DNA of 64,000 bases from Haladaptatus halobius (GCF_020618475.1 NZ_CP085336.1:1178001-1242000); one strand, 5' to 3'. Numbered from the stretch's first letter, positions 8,917 through 17,801 are shown. Translations and numbers: made by a program. Notes: generated from the letters alone by a model not told the origin.

Positions 8917-9359
8917 TCACTCCCCCGAACTACGGCGAACACGATGTCGACGAAGTAAGTGTTTGAACACGCACTCGTTCCCCCCGACGAGGCCGATGAG
9001 AGCGAACGGAACGACCCAGACCGTGAGGAGGAAGGCTACGGCCGTGGGGCCGTCGTGGAGGGTTGCTCCTTTTTTGTAGGCACTCGTGATTCTAGTCCAC
9101 GTTTAAACGAGCGAGACGACGTAAAGACCCGTCGTGACGACGACCGGTAACGTGATTAGATACCGACCGAACAGGAAACTGTAACCACTCCCAAGGAGAA
9201 GGCTCCAACGGTGTACCATAGCAGTTCCGCCACGGAAGTACGACCGTAATTGTACGCCGGAAACACTACCACGAACAAAACGAGGGTGACGAGAGAGAGG
9301 ACACACCCGCCGAGGAGCGCGAATCGGCGACTGCTATCCCACGAGGCATATGTTAGCAT
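8917..9359 (-). pseudogene. decayed integral membrane protein
   Basis: ATG at 9359 starts a frame with two helices (FALLGGCVLSLVTLVLFVVVF; ELLWYTVGAF). Near 9200 a frameshift moves the coding frame, which continues as SFLFGRYLITLPVVVTTGLYVVSLV to TAA 9103-9105. In that same frame beyond the stop, another helix follows (AVAFLLTVWVVPFALIGLVGG) with a basic end LLRRHRVRR and a stop at 8917-8919. Reassembled, the gene would encode about 147 residues with four membrane helices. One frameshift and one nonsense codon disable it. Family not recognised. Confidence 0.6.
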
Positions 9360-9512
9360 GTCGACCCAGCCGACTTCGTAACGGATAACGGTTTGCCAAG
9401 ACCGAATGAACGCCGCGAATCGCGCCGAGCGACGGTCGAATCGCTATCGCTCGAACGCGTCGAAATCGTCGGAAGGCGAATTCGGTCGAAGTCGGTGCGA
9501 CCGTCGCGTTCG

Positions 9513-9905
9513 TCAGTTTGTCTCCTCGGCACGGACTCGAAGTAACCAGTCGTCGAGGCGGTCGGAACGTCGGTACTGAACGGTTCGGCCCTCGCGCTCG
9601 ATGACACTCGCGTCTTCGAGTTTCGGAAGATGAGCATGAGTGAGCATCATCGATATATTCTGACATGTTCCGTCCGTCGATTCGTCTCCCGATTGCCGGA
9701 GATGCTCCGCGAGTTCGGCGACCGTCGCGGTATCGTCGGGCATCTCCCTGAGAAATTCGAGAACCATTCTCCGCTTCCGGCTAGCGAGCAATTCTAACGT
9801 CGCACTGACCGAGAGCGAGACGGTTCGTGTCGGGGTAGGGGCGTTCCCCGCGGGAACGTTGTCCGCGTCGATGGAGTTTGTTTCCTCTCCTTCCTTGGTA
9901 GACAT
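9513..9905 (-). CDS. DUF7344-type winged-helix protein
   Basis: Starting at ATG 9905 (MSTKEGEE), the protein has a disordered N-terminus followed by a winged-helix domain: ATLELLASRKRRMVLEFLREM, then TVAELAEHL, and the wing LPKLEDASVIEREGRTVQYRRSDRL. This arrangement is typical of haloarchaeal DUF7344 proteins, putative regulators. An upstream in-frame ATG at 9980 lies within AT-rich promoter-like DNA (tatatagtaatga), so the internal start is preferred. Target unknown. Confidence 0.75.
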   Translation of the reverse strand: MSTKEGEETNSIDADNVPAGNAPTPTRTVSLSVSATLELLASRKRRMVLEFLREMPDDTATVAELAEHLRQSGDESTDGTCQNISMMLTHAHLPKLEDASVIEREGRTVQYRRSDRLDDWLLRVRAEETN

Positions 9906-10091
9906 TCTCTTACACCATATATAGTAATGATATGATACTACGTAAGAGTTTCGCCGAAATACGTAGCCGATACTCTCCATTCTTGTTGTATTTACATAAC
10001 CTCTAACTTTCGATAAAGGACGACGAATCGGAAGAATCGGAAGTAACGCAGTTCCGTTTATTACGTCGGGGGAAATATCGAGTGCATAGAC

Positions 10092-11093
10092 ATGATACGC
10101 GATGCTCGCGTCCTACAGTCCCAGTTCATTCCCGACGAGGTCGAGCATCGCAACGCCGAGGTCAACGCCCTCTCGAACACGCTCAAACCCATCATGGACG
10201 GACAGACCGGAGAGACGTCGCTCCTATTGGGGCCGTCCGGTGCGGGGAAAACCTGCATCGCCAACTACACCGTCGAGCGCCTGCGCGAGAACGTCCTCGA
10301 CATCGACACCCGGTACGTCAACTGCTGGCAGGAGTACACCCGATTTCAAGTACTGTATCGGCTACTCGACGGCATCGGTCGGACGGTCGATATCCACCGT
10401 CGCTCAACGCCGAAAGACGAACTACTCGACAGGCTCCGAGGGTACGACGAATCGCAGTTCGTCGTCATCCTGGACGAGGTCGACCAACTCGAAGACAAGA
10501 GCGTACTCTACGACCTCTATCGGATGCGGAACGTCTCGATGATACTCATCACCAACCGGGAAGCGGAGCTGTTCAGCCAGTTGGACGGTCGCCTGACCAG
10601 CCGGTTACAGACCTGCGTCCGCATCCTCTTCGAGAAGTACCACCTCGACGAACTCGTCTCCATCCTCGAATCACGCGCTCGATGGGGGCTTACGGAGGAC
10701 GGAATCGGAAACGAGCAGTTGGCCATCATCGCCGACGCCGCCGCCGGGGACGCTCGAGTCGCGATCGGCATCCTCAGAAATGCGGCACGACGCGCCGACC
10801 AGTCGGGCACTGAGCGAATCACGACCGAAATCGTCCGCGAGGCGGTTCCGGACGGCCGCCGCGAAGTCCGCCAGAAGACCGTCGAACAGCTCAACCCGCA
10901 CCAGCGCGCTCTCTACGAGATACTGCAGGACGAAGGGGAACTCGACCCCGGAGAGCTCTACGACGCTTACGCTGAGCGCGTCGACGAACCGAAGACCAAG
11001 CGGACGGTTCGCAACTATCTCGCCAAGATGGATCACTATCGACTCGTCGTCGCCGACGGGAAGAACCGTGCGCGCACGTACCGGTCTCGCTGA
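10092..11093 (+). CDS. Orc1/Cdc6-family AAA+ ATPase
   Basis: A 333-residue protein of the haloarchaeal Orc1/Cdc6 family, which binds and opens replication origins. Walker A GPSGAGKT is at residues 47-54, Walker B VVILDEVD at 124-131, sensor 1 in MILITNRE (about 152-159), followed by the lid (DAAAGDARVAIGILRNAA) and a C-terminal winged helix ending RNYLAKMDHYRLV. Length is normal for the shorter Orc subfamily. No origin recognition boxes or long inverted repeats were seen in the 186 bases upstream, so a local origin is not supported. Many haloarchaea carry numerous such paralogs. Confidence 0.88.
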   Translation: MIRDARVLQSQFIPDEVEHRNAEVNALSNTLKPIMDGQTGETSLLLGPSGAGKTCIANYTVERLRENVLDIDTRYVNCWQEYTRFQVLYRLLDGIGRTVDIHRRSTPKDELLDRLRGYDESQFVVILDEVDQLEDKSVLYDLYRMRNVSMILITNREAELFSQLDGRLTSRLQTCVRILFEKYHLDELVSILESRARWGLTEDGIGNEQLAIIADAAAGDARVAIGILRNAARRADQSGTERITTEIVREAVPDGRREVRQKTVEQLNPHQRALYEILQDEGELDPGELYDAYAERVDEPKTKRTVRNYLAKMDHYRLVVADGKNRARTYRSR

Positions 11094-11250
11094 TTTCCGT
11101 CCCATCGTCTCGCGTGAACCGTCACCGCGACGTCCGGCGGCGCACCGTTATTTTGATACGGAAACTGTGTATGTCATCACCTATTATCGAGATGAAACTG
11201 CGATGCGAATTCAGTTTTCGTATATGGTCTGAATAGAATTCGTGGACAAC

Positions 11251-11260
11251 TTATTTATAA
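11251..11260 (+). promoter_or_regulatory. TATA box of the first aminotransferase gene
   Basis: The element ttatttataa is centred about 27 bases before ATG 11282. This spacing fits a leaderless haloarchaeal transcript and decides the start codon at 11282 over the in-frame ATG at 11270. Confidence 0.6.
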
Positions 11261-11281
11261 CTGTTCCACATGGTTTCTCGT

Positions 11282-12661
11282 ATGACGGCCGGTCCACCCA
11301 TCGACCAACTGCACTACGAGGACGCACCGAACGTCGACGCCGTGCCGGGGCCGAACTCCCGCGAACTGTTGGAGAAACAGCGCGAAATCGACAGTAGCGC
11401 CGTCGCCTATCCGGAGGACATCCCGGTCGCGTTCGAGGAGGGCAAGGGCGCGACGGTTCGCGACGCCGATGGAAACACGTTCATCGACATGTTCGCCGGT
11501 ATCGGCGTGCTGAACGTGGGACACGCGAACCCGTACGTGCTCGAAGCGGTGCACGAACAGGCGGACAAACTCGTCCACACGGTCGATTTTCCGAGCGACG
11601 CGCGCCTCGAACTCATCGAGAAGCTTGACGAGATAGCGCCGGGGGAGTTGCGGGGAGACAACCGCGTCGTCTTCGGCGGACCGACCGGCAGCGACGCCAT
11701 CGAGGCCGCCATCAAACTCGCCAAGTACAACACGGACGGGAACAGCCTCATCGCCTTCCGGGGAGCCTACCACGGCGCGACCAGCGGCGCGATGAGCCTC
11801 ACCGGGAACAAGAGGTTCAAAGGCCACTACACGCCGCTCCTCTCGGACGTCGTCCACGCGCCGTATCCCCACCCGTTCGGACAGGAGAAGACCCCGCAGG
11901 AGGCGGTCGACCACGCGCTCGAAGAGGTGCGGGCGATACTCGAAGACCCGTACGGTGGACTCGCCAATCCGGCGGGCATCTTCGTTGAACCGATTCAGGG
12001 CGAAGGGGGCGTCATCACGCCGCCGAAGGGCTTCCTCGAAGGGTTGCGTGAAATCGCCGACGACAACGACGTTTTACTCGTCTTCGACGAGATTCAGAGC
12101 GGGCTCGGTCGCTCCGGTCAGTGGTGGGCGAGCGAGTGGTACGACGTGACGCCCGACGCAATGACGACCGCCAAAGCGCTCGGCGGTGTCGGCTTCCCGC
12201 TCTCGGCGACGATGTATCGCGAAGACCTCGACACGTGGGGATCGGGCGACCACGCGGGGACGTACCGCGGTCACGTGGTGGCGATGCGCGCGGGCACACG
12301 GGCCATCGAGTATATCCAAGACCACGACCTGCTCGCCCACGGGCGGGAGGTCGGCGACTACATTCGCGACCGACTACGCAAGGCCGCGGCGGAGACCGGC
12401 CGACTCGGCGAGGTTCGCGGAAAAGGGTTGTTCATTGGCGCCGAGTTCGTCGATTCGAACGGGGAGCCGGACGGCGACACCGTCAAAGCCATTCAGCAGC
12501 ACTGCTACGAACGCGGCGTCCTCGTCTGGAAAGCCGGGCGACACGGAAACGTCCTCCGCCTGCTCCCGCCGCTGGTGCTCGCCGAGGAACTCGCGGAGAC
12601 GGCGATGGACGTCATCGTCGAGGCAATCCGCCACGCCACCGCCGAACAACGCGCCGCCTGA
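11282..12661 (+). CDS. class III PLP aminotransferase (GabT/diaminobutyrate type)
   Basis: A 459-residue PLP enzyme of fold type I, class III. The PLP phosphate motif GPTGSDA is at 133-139, the catalytic-site Asp is in VFDEIQSG (Asp269), and the Schiff-base lysine is K298 in MTTAKALGG. It would move the omega-amino group of GABA, diaminobutyrate or a similar amine to 2-oxoglutarate. It is followed after 20 bases by ridA and lies in a locus with an ectoine hydrolase, so an L-2,4-diaminobutyrate transaminase role (DoeD-like) is attractive but inferred. Leaderless start at 11282, set by the TATA box. Confidence 0.85.
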   Translation: MTAGPPIDQLHYEDAPNVDAVPGPNSRELLEKQREIDSSAVAYPEDIPVAFEEGKGATVRDADGNTFIDMFAGIGVLNVGHANPYVLEAVHEQADKLVHTVDFPSDARLELIEKLDEIAPGELRGDNRVVFGGPTGSDAIEAAIKLAKYNTDGNSLIAFRGAYHGATSGAMSLTGNKRFKGHYTPLLSDVVHAPYPHPFGQEKTPQEAVDHALEEVRAILEDPYGGLANPAGIFVEPIQGEGGVITPPKGFLEGLREIADDNDVLLVFDEIQSGLGRSGQWWASEWYDVTPDAMTTAKALGGVGFPLSATMYREDLDTWGSGDHAGTYRGHVVAMRAGTRAIEYIQDHDLLAHGREVGDYIRDRLRKAAAETGRLGEVRGKGLFIGAEFVDSNGEPDGDTVKAIQQHCYERGVLVWKAGRHGNVLRLLPPLVLAEELAETAMDVIVEAIRHATAEQRAA

Positions 12662-12681
12662 ATTTCCCCTATCCGAAAACC

Positions 12682-13071
12682 ATGAGCGAAACAGACCGAA
12701 TCACGACGGACGACGCACCGCGCACCGACAACCCGTACTCGCAGGGGGTTCGCGCCGACGACACGCTGTATGTCTCGGGGTACGGCCCAGTCGACCCCAA
12801 GACCGGCGAGGACGTCGAAGGCGACATCCAGGCACAGACTGAACGGGTGTTGGACAACATCGCCGCCGTCGTCGACGAGGCGGGCGGTGACGGTCTCGCC
12901 GACGTAGTCAAAGTCACCGTCTACCTGACCGACCTGGACGACTACGACGAGGTCAACGAGGCTTACGCCGCGCAGTTCGTGGGCGACCCTCCCGCGAGAG
13001 TCTGCGTCGAAGTGTCGCGCCTCCCCAGCGACGTGCGCGTCGAGATGGACGCCGTGGCGTATCTCGGCTGA
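12682..13071 (+). CDS. RidA/YjgF family deaminase
   Basis: A 129-residue RidA-family protein, which hydrolyses reactive enamine/imine intermediates released by PLP enzymes. It has NPYSQGVRADDTLYVSGYGPVDPKTG near the N-terminus, DVVKVTVYLTDLDDY in the middle and the catalytic-type Arg in PARVCVEVSRLP. It is cotranscribed with the upstream aminotransferase (20-base gap) and near a PLP dehydratase, which matches its detoxifying role in this locus. Confidence 0.88.
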   Translation: MSETDRITTDDAPRTDNPYSQGVRADDTLYVSGYGPVDPKTGEDVEGDIQAQTERVLDNIAAVVDEAGGDGLADVVKVTVYLTDLDDYDEVNEAYAAQFVGDPPARVCVEVSRLPSDVRVEMDAVAYLG

Positions 13072-13081
13072 GCGGCAAAAA

Positions 13082-13735
13082 TCAGTCGTTCAGTTCTTCG
13101 ACTCGTCGGTCGCGCTGCTCCGTCGCGGCGTCGACCCTCTCGATGAACTCGCTCATCTGTTCTTTCATCTCCGAGCGCATGGAGGTCGCGGAGAAATCTC
13201 CGGATTCGGCGAGGAGGCGGACGAACGCGCGCAGTTCCTCGTCGGTGATCTCCTCGAAGTCGCCGAATTCGAGTTTGTCGATGACCTCGTCCACGTCGAT
13301 GCGGCCGACCGGGTCGACGTTGAAATCGACGGTCACCATTCGGTAGTCCGATCCCGCGAGCTCCTGTTCGGCTTTGTTGACGCCCTGCGCGAGCATGTCC
13401 TTGAATGGGGTGTAGTAGCCCATCGTCCCGAGGTGGAGGAACGCGAGCATGTCGGTGATGCCCCGCGTGTAAGCGTCCCTCGCATCGTCGTCGGGGTTGA
13501 AGACGGTCTCCCGGTCGCGGTCTTCGAGGTGTTCGAAGAGTATCGTGAAGTCGAGGATGGCGTTGCGGAGACGGCGGCGAATCCGATTTCGCTTCTGTTT
13601 CTTGGAGTGTTCGGTGTAGTCGGACTTTCGTCCGATGAGGTACTCCCTGTCGCTCGGCGTGAGGATACCCCTATCCCGGTCGGCGGAGTACGCGAGGTCG
13701 TTCGGGGGCTCTGTCTCGTCGGGCTGGTCGCTCAT
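13082..13735 (-). CDS. conserved haloarchaeal protein of unknown function, candidate regulator
   Basis: A 217-residue soluble, charged protein starting at ATG 13735 (MSDQPDETE). An N-terminal block (LTPSDREYLIGRKSDYTEHSKK then a very basic KRNRIRRRLRNAILDF) is followed by mixed helical sequence and an acidic C-terminus. No enzyme motif is seen. Its start codon overlaps a perfect palindrome also found at two other promoters of the locus, which suggests autoregulation. The basic arginine-rich segment could contact DNA. Regulatory function is an inference; I do not recognise a named domain. It is convergent with ridA. Confidence 0.7.
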   Translation of the reverse strand: MSDQPDETEPPNDLAYSADRDRGILTPSDREYLIGRKSDYTEHSKKQKRNRIRRRLRNAILDFTILFEHLEDRDRETVFNPDDDARDAYTRGITDMLAFLHLGTMGYYTPFKDMLAQGVNKAEQELAGSDYRMVTVDFNVDPVGRIDVDEVIDKLEFGDFEEITDEELRAFVRLLAESGDFSATSMRSEMKEQMSEFIERVDAATEQRDRRVEELND

Positions 13736-13752
13736 ACACAGAATTTGTGTAT
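13734..13752. promoter_or_regulatory. palindromic operator, site 1
   Basis: ATACACAGAATTTGTGTAT: a perfect 7-bp inverted repeat with 5-base spacer. On the minus strand it ends in the start codon of the 217-residue protein gene and lies between a TATA-like attaagg (about 13760-13766) and the leaderless start. That position is typical of repression. Confidence 0.65.
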
Positions 13753-14109
13753 AGACGGGATTAAGGGTTACGAAGCATTTCGAAATCGTTCGATGTTCGG
13801 TGCGTAAGAATCGATAACTTCGAACCAACTCGTCGAATCGTCGCGCTCGACGGTGGCAGTACGTCAGACGCGGAAACAAAACTCGTTCGTTTAGCGTTAA
13901 TATTTACCGTCTGTTCTGAAATGGTTTTGATAGCAGCTTCGAATATTGGTCGCCGTGCTGATACTCAACTCGTTGCTGCGTGCTACCAAATTACTCTGTT
14001 ATTACTGTACACAATTAACGTTCTCGAACTCTATTAGTAAACGTATTCTGTAACCATGGGGTTCAATAATCGTAATATTTATCAGGGTCTTTCACGACTG
14101 GTGGAGTGT
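13753..14109. other. AT-rich intergenic region
   Basis: About 360 bases without a supported gene between the divergent candidate-regulator gene and the transporter. It is AT-rich and carries the TATA element of the transporter transcript near its right end (atatttat at 14075-14082), placing transcription start near 14105. Confidence 0.5.
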
Positions 14110-14148
14110 ATGGTACCGCACGGCATGGTCGTTGAGAGCATACACTAA
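14110..14148 (+). other. 12-codon leader ORF upstream of the transporter
   Basis: ATG at 14110 lies about 30 bases after the centre of the TATA element at 14075-14082, so it is close to the predicted transcript start. It opens MVPHGMVVESIH and stops at 14146-14148, two bases before the next ATG (14151). It may be a translated leader ORF; chance cannot be excluded. Confidence 0.3.
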
Positions 14149-14150
14149 CC

Positions 14151-14312
14151 ATGAAATCAAAACCGCACGACCGTTGTGACCGCGCGCAGGTGAATCGACA
14201 ACCGAAAGAACGCTCCGAGAGGGTGGAACTGCGGTCGTCGGAGTACGAGACGGGAAATTCCGACGCGGTGGACGAGTGGTCGAATCGCCGAAAAGGGGGT
14301 GAGCGGTTATGA
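14151..14312 (+). CDS. 53-residue basic protein coupled to the BCCT transporter
   Basis: ATG 14151 to TGA 14310-14312 encodes 53 residues, rich in Arg, Lys, Glu and Ser (MKSKPHDRCDRAQVNRQP start, NRRKGGERL end), with no membrane helix. Its stop overlaps the transporter's ATG as ATGA, so the two are likely translationally coupled. It could be a small cytosolic partner of the transporter or only a coupling leader. Not recognised. Confidence 0.45.
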   Translation: MKSKPHDRCDRAQVNRQPKERSERVELRSSEYETGNSDAVDEWSNRRKGGERL

Positions 14313-15931
14313 GTCGGTCGAACGAGCAGGGTGCGGTCGCCGAGTTCTTCGACGAGATCGAGCCGACCATCTTCGCGTTCGGCGCGGGAATCACGCTTCT
14401 ATTCGTTGCGATTTTCGCCTACAGTCCCAAGGCGGCGGGTGACGTCGTCTTTGCCGTACAGGAGTTCATGCTCGCCCACTTCAACTGGGCGTTCCTCATC
14501 GGCATGCTCGGCTTCGTCGTCTTCCTCGTGTTCCTCATCTTCGGCCCGTGGGGGAAGCTGAAACTGGGCGACGAACCGCCCGAATACAGCTACTTCTCGT
14601 ACTTCGCGATGATGTACTCCGCCGGACTCGCGGCGGGCATCGTCTTCTGGGGGCCCGCCGAGGCGCTCACGCACTACGGGAGCGTCCCGCCGCTTTACAA
14701 CGTTCCCGACCAGTCCGCGGCGGCGATGCCCATCGCCGTGCAGTACTCGCTGTTCCACTGGAGTCTCACCCAGTGGTCGTGTTTCACCGTGATGGGACTA
14801 GGCATCGGCTACTTCGTCTACAACTATGGCGCGCCGCTCCGCGTCTCCGCCATGCTGACGCCGTTCCTCGGCGCCGACAACGTGGACGGCTTCTGGGGAA
14901 CCCTCGTCGACATCCTCGCGGTGTTCGCCACCCTCGGGGGCGTTGCGACCTCGCTGGGATTCATCGGGAGCCAGTTCCTCACCGGCCTGCAGTACCGGTG
15001 GGGCATCCAGCTCGGCGACGCCGGAACCATCGCCATCATCACCGGGATGACGGTCATCTTCACCGTGTCGCTCCTGTTCGGCGTCGACCGGGGCATCCGT
15101 CGGCTGTCGAATTTCAACATGACGCTCTTTTTCGTGCTGATGGTCGGCACCCTCATCGTCGGTCCGACGTTCTTCATCTTCGAAGTCGGGACGCAGGCGA
15201 TAGGCGGCCTCATCGGCGACTTCTTTAAGATGAGCCTGTTTACCCACGTTACTGAAAGTGGCAAGTGGGCGAACGACTGGACGGTGTTCTATTGGGCGTG
15301 GCCGCTGGCGTGGTCGCCGTTCGCGGGGCTGTTCATCGCGCGCATCTCTCGCGGTCGCACGGTTCGAGAGGTCGCCTTCACGGGCATCGGCGCGACCGCG
15401 ATGGCGACGATTCCGTGGTTCGTCGTGCTCGGCGGCACCGGCGTTTGGCTGCAACACACCGGTGCCGTGAACGCACTCGGACCCATCAACAATCCCAACC
15501 TCGGCTCCGCCGTCTCCGGGTACATCCTCTACGGTGCGCTCCCGCTCGGCCAGCTGTTCCTCTTGGGGTTCCTCGTCCTCGTAACGACGTTCTTCGTCAC
15601 GTCGGCGGACTCCTCGACGCTCGCGGTTTCGATGATGACCACCGGCGGGAAAGAACACCCCTCGTCCATCAACCGCATCTTCTGGGCGTTGCTTCAGGGT
15701 ACGGTCGCGTCCATCCTGATGGTCATCGGCGGTGCCGACGCGCTTCAGGCCGCCGCGATCACAACCGGCGGCCCGTTCCTCATCGTCTGTTCGGTGGCGG
15801 TTATCGGCCTCATCAGGACGTTCCAAGACGAGCACGGAAGCGTCCTATTACAGGAGGAGACGTCGATCTTCGGCACCAGCGACGCGGCGAAGCAATCGGC
15901 GGGTCGGAAAGACCCAGCCGACGACGACTGA
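14309..15931 (+). CDS. BCCT family osmolyte transporter
   Basis: A 540-residue betaine/choline/carnitine transporter with about 12 helices. Signature elements: GLAAGIVFWGPAEALTHYG (family G-x-G-x-G-like helix 3 region, from about residue 109), FHWSLTQWS (about 149-157), and the tryptophan-rich core VFYWAWPLAWSPFAGLFIARISRGRTVRE (starting about residue 327), where the paired Trp residues form the quaternary-amine pocket. It imports glycine betaine, ectoine or related solutes with Na+ or H+. Located in the catabolic island, it probably feeds the ectoine hydrolase pathway (inference). Confidence 0.92.
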   Translation: MSRSNEQGAVAEFFDEIEPTIFAFGAGITLLFVAIFAYSPKAAGDVVFAVQEFMLAHFNWAFLIGMLGFVVFLVFLIFGPWGKLKLGDEPPEYSYFSYFAMMYSAGLAAGIVFWGPAEALTHYGSVPPLYNVPDQSAAAMPIAVQYSLFHWSLTQWSCFTVMGLGIGYFVYNYGAPLRVSAMLTPFLGADNVDGFWGTLVDILAVFATLGGVATSLGFIGSQFLTGLQYRWGIQLGDAGTIAIITGMTVIFTVSLLFGVDRGIRRLSNFNMTLFFVLMVGTLIVGPTFFIFEVGTQAIGGLIGDFFKMSLFTHVTESGKWANDWTVFYWAWPLAWSPFAGLFIARISRGRTVREVAFTGIGATAMATIPWFVVLGGTGVWLQHTGAVNALGPINNPNLGSAVSGYILYGALPLGQLFLLGFLVLVTTFFVTSADSSTLAVSMMTTGGKEHPSSINRIFWALLQGTVASILMVIGGADALQAAAITTGGPFLIVCSVAVIGLIRTFQDEHGSVLLQEETSIFGTSDAAKQSAGRKDPADDD

Positions 15932-15983
15932 CCGACGAAAATTCCTTCTCTCGGCCAATCCATAACAAGTTTTAATTGACGCC

Positions 15984-16002
15984 ATATACATTCTTTGTGT
16001 AT
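15984..16002. promoter_or_regulatory. palindromic operator, site 2
   Basis: ATATACATTCTTTGTGTAT: same 7-5-7 geometry as site 1, with one arm mismatch. It lies between the TATA-like ttttaattg (15969-15977) and the leaderless ATG at 16001 and overlaps that ATG, exactly as site 1 does. Confidence 0.65.
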
Positions 16003-17341
16003 GGATAGGGATACGGCGGAACCCGACGCTGGCGCACTCCCCGGCCCGAACGCCCGGAAGTGGATCGAGTTCCACAGGTCGAACGCGGCTCCGAGCGAGT
16101 TCTCACACGAGTTCGTCTGGGACACCACGGGCGAGGCGGACGGTCCGTTCGTCACCGACGTGGACGGGAACGTCCTCCTCGATTTCACCTGCCACATCGG
16201 TGCGGCACCCCTCGGCTACAACAACGAGAAGATCGTCGAGAAACTCCGCGAGTTCACGCTCGTCGAGCCGATGAAGATCGCCGGCCAGGACATGTACTTC
16301 GGCGCGGGAACCGACCCGGAGACGACGGAGTTCCCCGGCTCCAGTCACCTGATGGAGAAGCTGGTCGACGTCTCCAGCCACTACGGAATGGACACCGTCT
16401 TCCTCTCGAACTCCGGCGCGGAAGCCATCGAAAACGCGATGAAGATCAGCCACGACCGCAATCCGACCGCCAAGTACGCCTACGCGTTCGAAGCCAGTTT
16501 TCATGGACGGACGCTCGGCACCCTCTCTCTCACTCGCTCGAACGAGGTGTACACCCGCCATTATCCGGAGATAGCCGGCGTTCGGACGGTTCCCTTCTGT
16601 GACGACCGCCACTGCACGGCCGACGACTGCGACTGCGGGTTCTTCCGGCGCGGCGGCTCGCAGCTCCGGAACGCGCTCCAACCCGAAGGCGGCCACGTCA
16701 ACCCCGAAGAAATCGCGTTCGTCGTGGTCGAACCGATTCAGGGAGTCGGAGGGTATCGCTTCCCGAGCGCGGAGTTCATGGCGGAGGTAGGCGACGTCTG
16801 CGAGACGTACGACATCCCGCTCGTCGTGGACGAAATTCAGTCGGGCATCGCCCGAACCGGCGAGATGTGGGCCTCCGACCACTACCCTATCGAACCGGAC
16901 ATCATCGCCAGCGCGAAGGCGCTCCGCGTCGGCGCGACCATCTCGCGCTCCAACGTCTTCCCGACCGAGAAGAATCGCTTGGGGTCGACGTTCGGCGGCG
17001 GCGACGTTCTCTCGTCGATGCAGGGCGTGTTCACGCTGGAAGCCGTCGAGGAGCACGACCTGCTCGCCAACGCGACTGAGCGCGGCCGGCAGGCGAAGGA
17101 ACTGCTTCGGGACGTCGCATCCCCGCACGTCGATGACGTTCGCGGCAAGGGCCTGATGCTCGCCGTCGAGTTCGACACGGAAGACCGACGCGACGCCGTC
17201 GTCGCGGAGGCGCTGAACCGGGGGATGCTCGTCCTCGGGTGCGGCGAGAAGACCATCCGCCTGCTCCCGCCGCTCGACTCGACCGAGCGCGAAATCGAAC
17301 TCGGTATCGGCATCCTGAACCAAGCCATCGAGGCGGCTTGA
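16001..17341 (+). CDS. class III PLP aminotransferase with cysteine cluster
   Basis: A 446-residue class III aminotransferase. SNSGAEA (PLP phosphate cup) is at 136-142, the cofactor Asp in VVDEIQSG at 277, and the Schiff-base lysine K306 in ASAKALRVG. A short insertion at 200-212 has four cysteines (CDDRHCTADDCDC), a possible metal site unusual in this family. ATG 16001 is chosen because of the TATA spacing; a TTG at 15995 is in frame. It follows the transporter after 69 bases with its own promoter and operator. Role in (hydroxy)ectoine or amine catabolism is inferred. Confidence 0.85.
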   Translation: MDRDTAEPDAGALPGPNARKWIEFHRSNAAPSEFSHEFVWDTTGEADGPFVTDVDGNVLLDFTCHIGAAPLGYNNEKIVEKLREFTLVEPMKIAGQDMYFGAGTDPETTEFPGSSHLMEKLVDVSSHYGMDTVFLSNSGAEAIENAMKISHDRNPTAKYAYAFEASFHGRTLGTLSLTRSNEVYTRHYPEIAGVRTVPFCDDRHCTADDCDCGFFRRGGSQLRNALQPEGGHVNPEEIAFVVVEPIQGVGGYRFPSAEFMAEVGDVCETYDIPLVVDEIQSGIARTGEMWASDHYPIEPDIIASAKALRVGATISRSNVFPTEKNRLGSTFGGGDVLSSMQGVFTLEAVEEHDLLANATERGRQAKELLRDVASPHVDDVRGKGLMLAVEFDTEDRRDAVVAEALNRGMLVLGCGEKTIRLLPPLDSTEREIELGIGILNQAIEAA

Positions 17342-17445
17342 AGGTAGCATTCGATTCTGTCGGGATTCGAGCGGAGACTTGCGGGCCGAAACGATAGCTC
17401 GGTCGGGAGACGAAGTCGCTGAGAGGAATCGGTTCGGGAGTGCGG

Positions 17446-17730
17446 ATGTTTTACATGAGCCCGCCCGTCGAATGCACCACGATTCAAGATCACCTCCGGC
17501 GACTCGTCGCGGTCGACGTCGTGGAGACGGTCGAAATCCCCGTCGGCGAACGGAGTCGGGATCTCCCGCACGTCTTCTACGGTCTCACCGAGAGCGGCCG
17601 GCAGCTACTCGTTGAACACGGCCTGCTCGACGAAGCAGAGGCGTGGCAAGACCTCTACGCCCGGGTCGAGAAGACCGAGAAGATTCGAAAGGACGAGGAT
17701 GCACCGCGGCCGAAGCGGACGGAACCCTAG
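17446..17730 (+). pseudogene. N-terminally truncated winged-helix regulator
   Basis: From about ATG 17446 the frame shows the second half of a winged-helix domain (TTIQDHLRRLVAVDVVETVEIPVGERSRDLPHVF in outline), then YGLTESGRQLLVEHGLLDEAEAWQDLYARVEKTEKI and a tail EDAPRPKRTEP. Haloarchaeal homologs have about 50 more residues with the first helices; upstream sequence does not encode them in any frame I could follow. Probably a remnant, possibly of the island's old regulator. Convergent with the dehydratase gene. Confidence 0.5.
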
Positions 17731-17801
17731 TCCGCGGACTCGGTGTTTTGTCGAATACCCGCTCTGCACGTAACACGAACTACCGATAGCCGAGAAGCGC
17801 G

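Noticed and set aside
9906..10091. Replication origin next to the Orc1/Cdc6 gene
   Set aside because: No origin recognition boxes, no long inverted repeats and only a short AT-rich promoter region are present.
11154..11172. Fourth copy of the ATACACA palindrome before the first aminotransferase
   Set aside because: Only the TGTGTAT arm is present; the other arm does not match, and the site is over 100 bases before the start.
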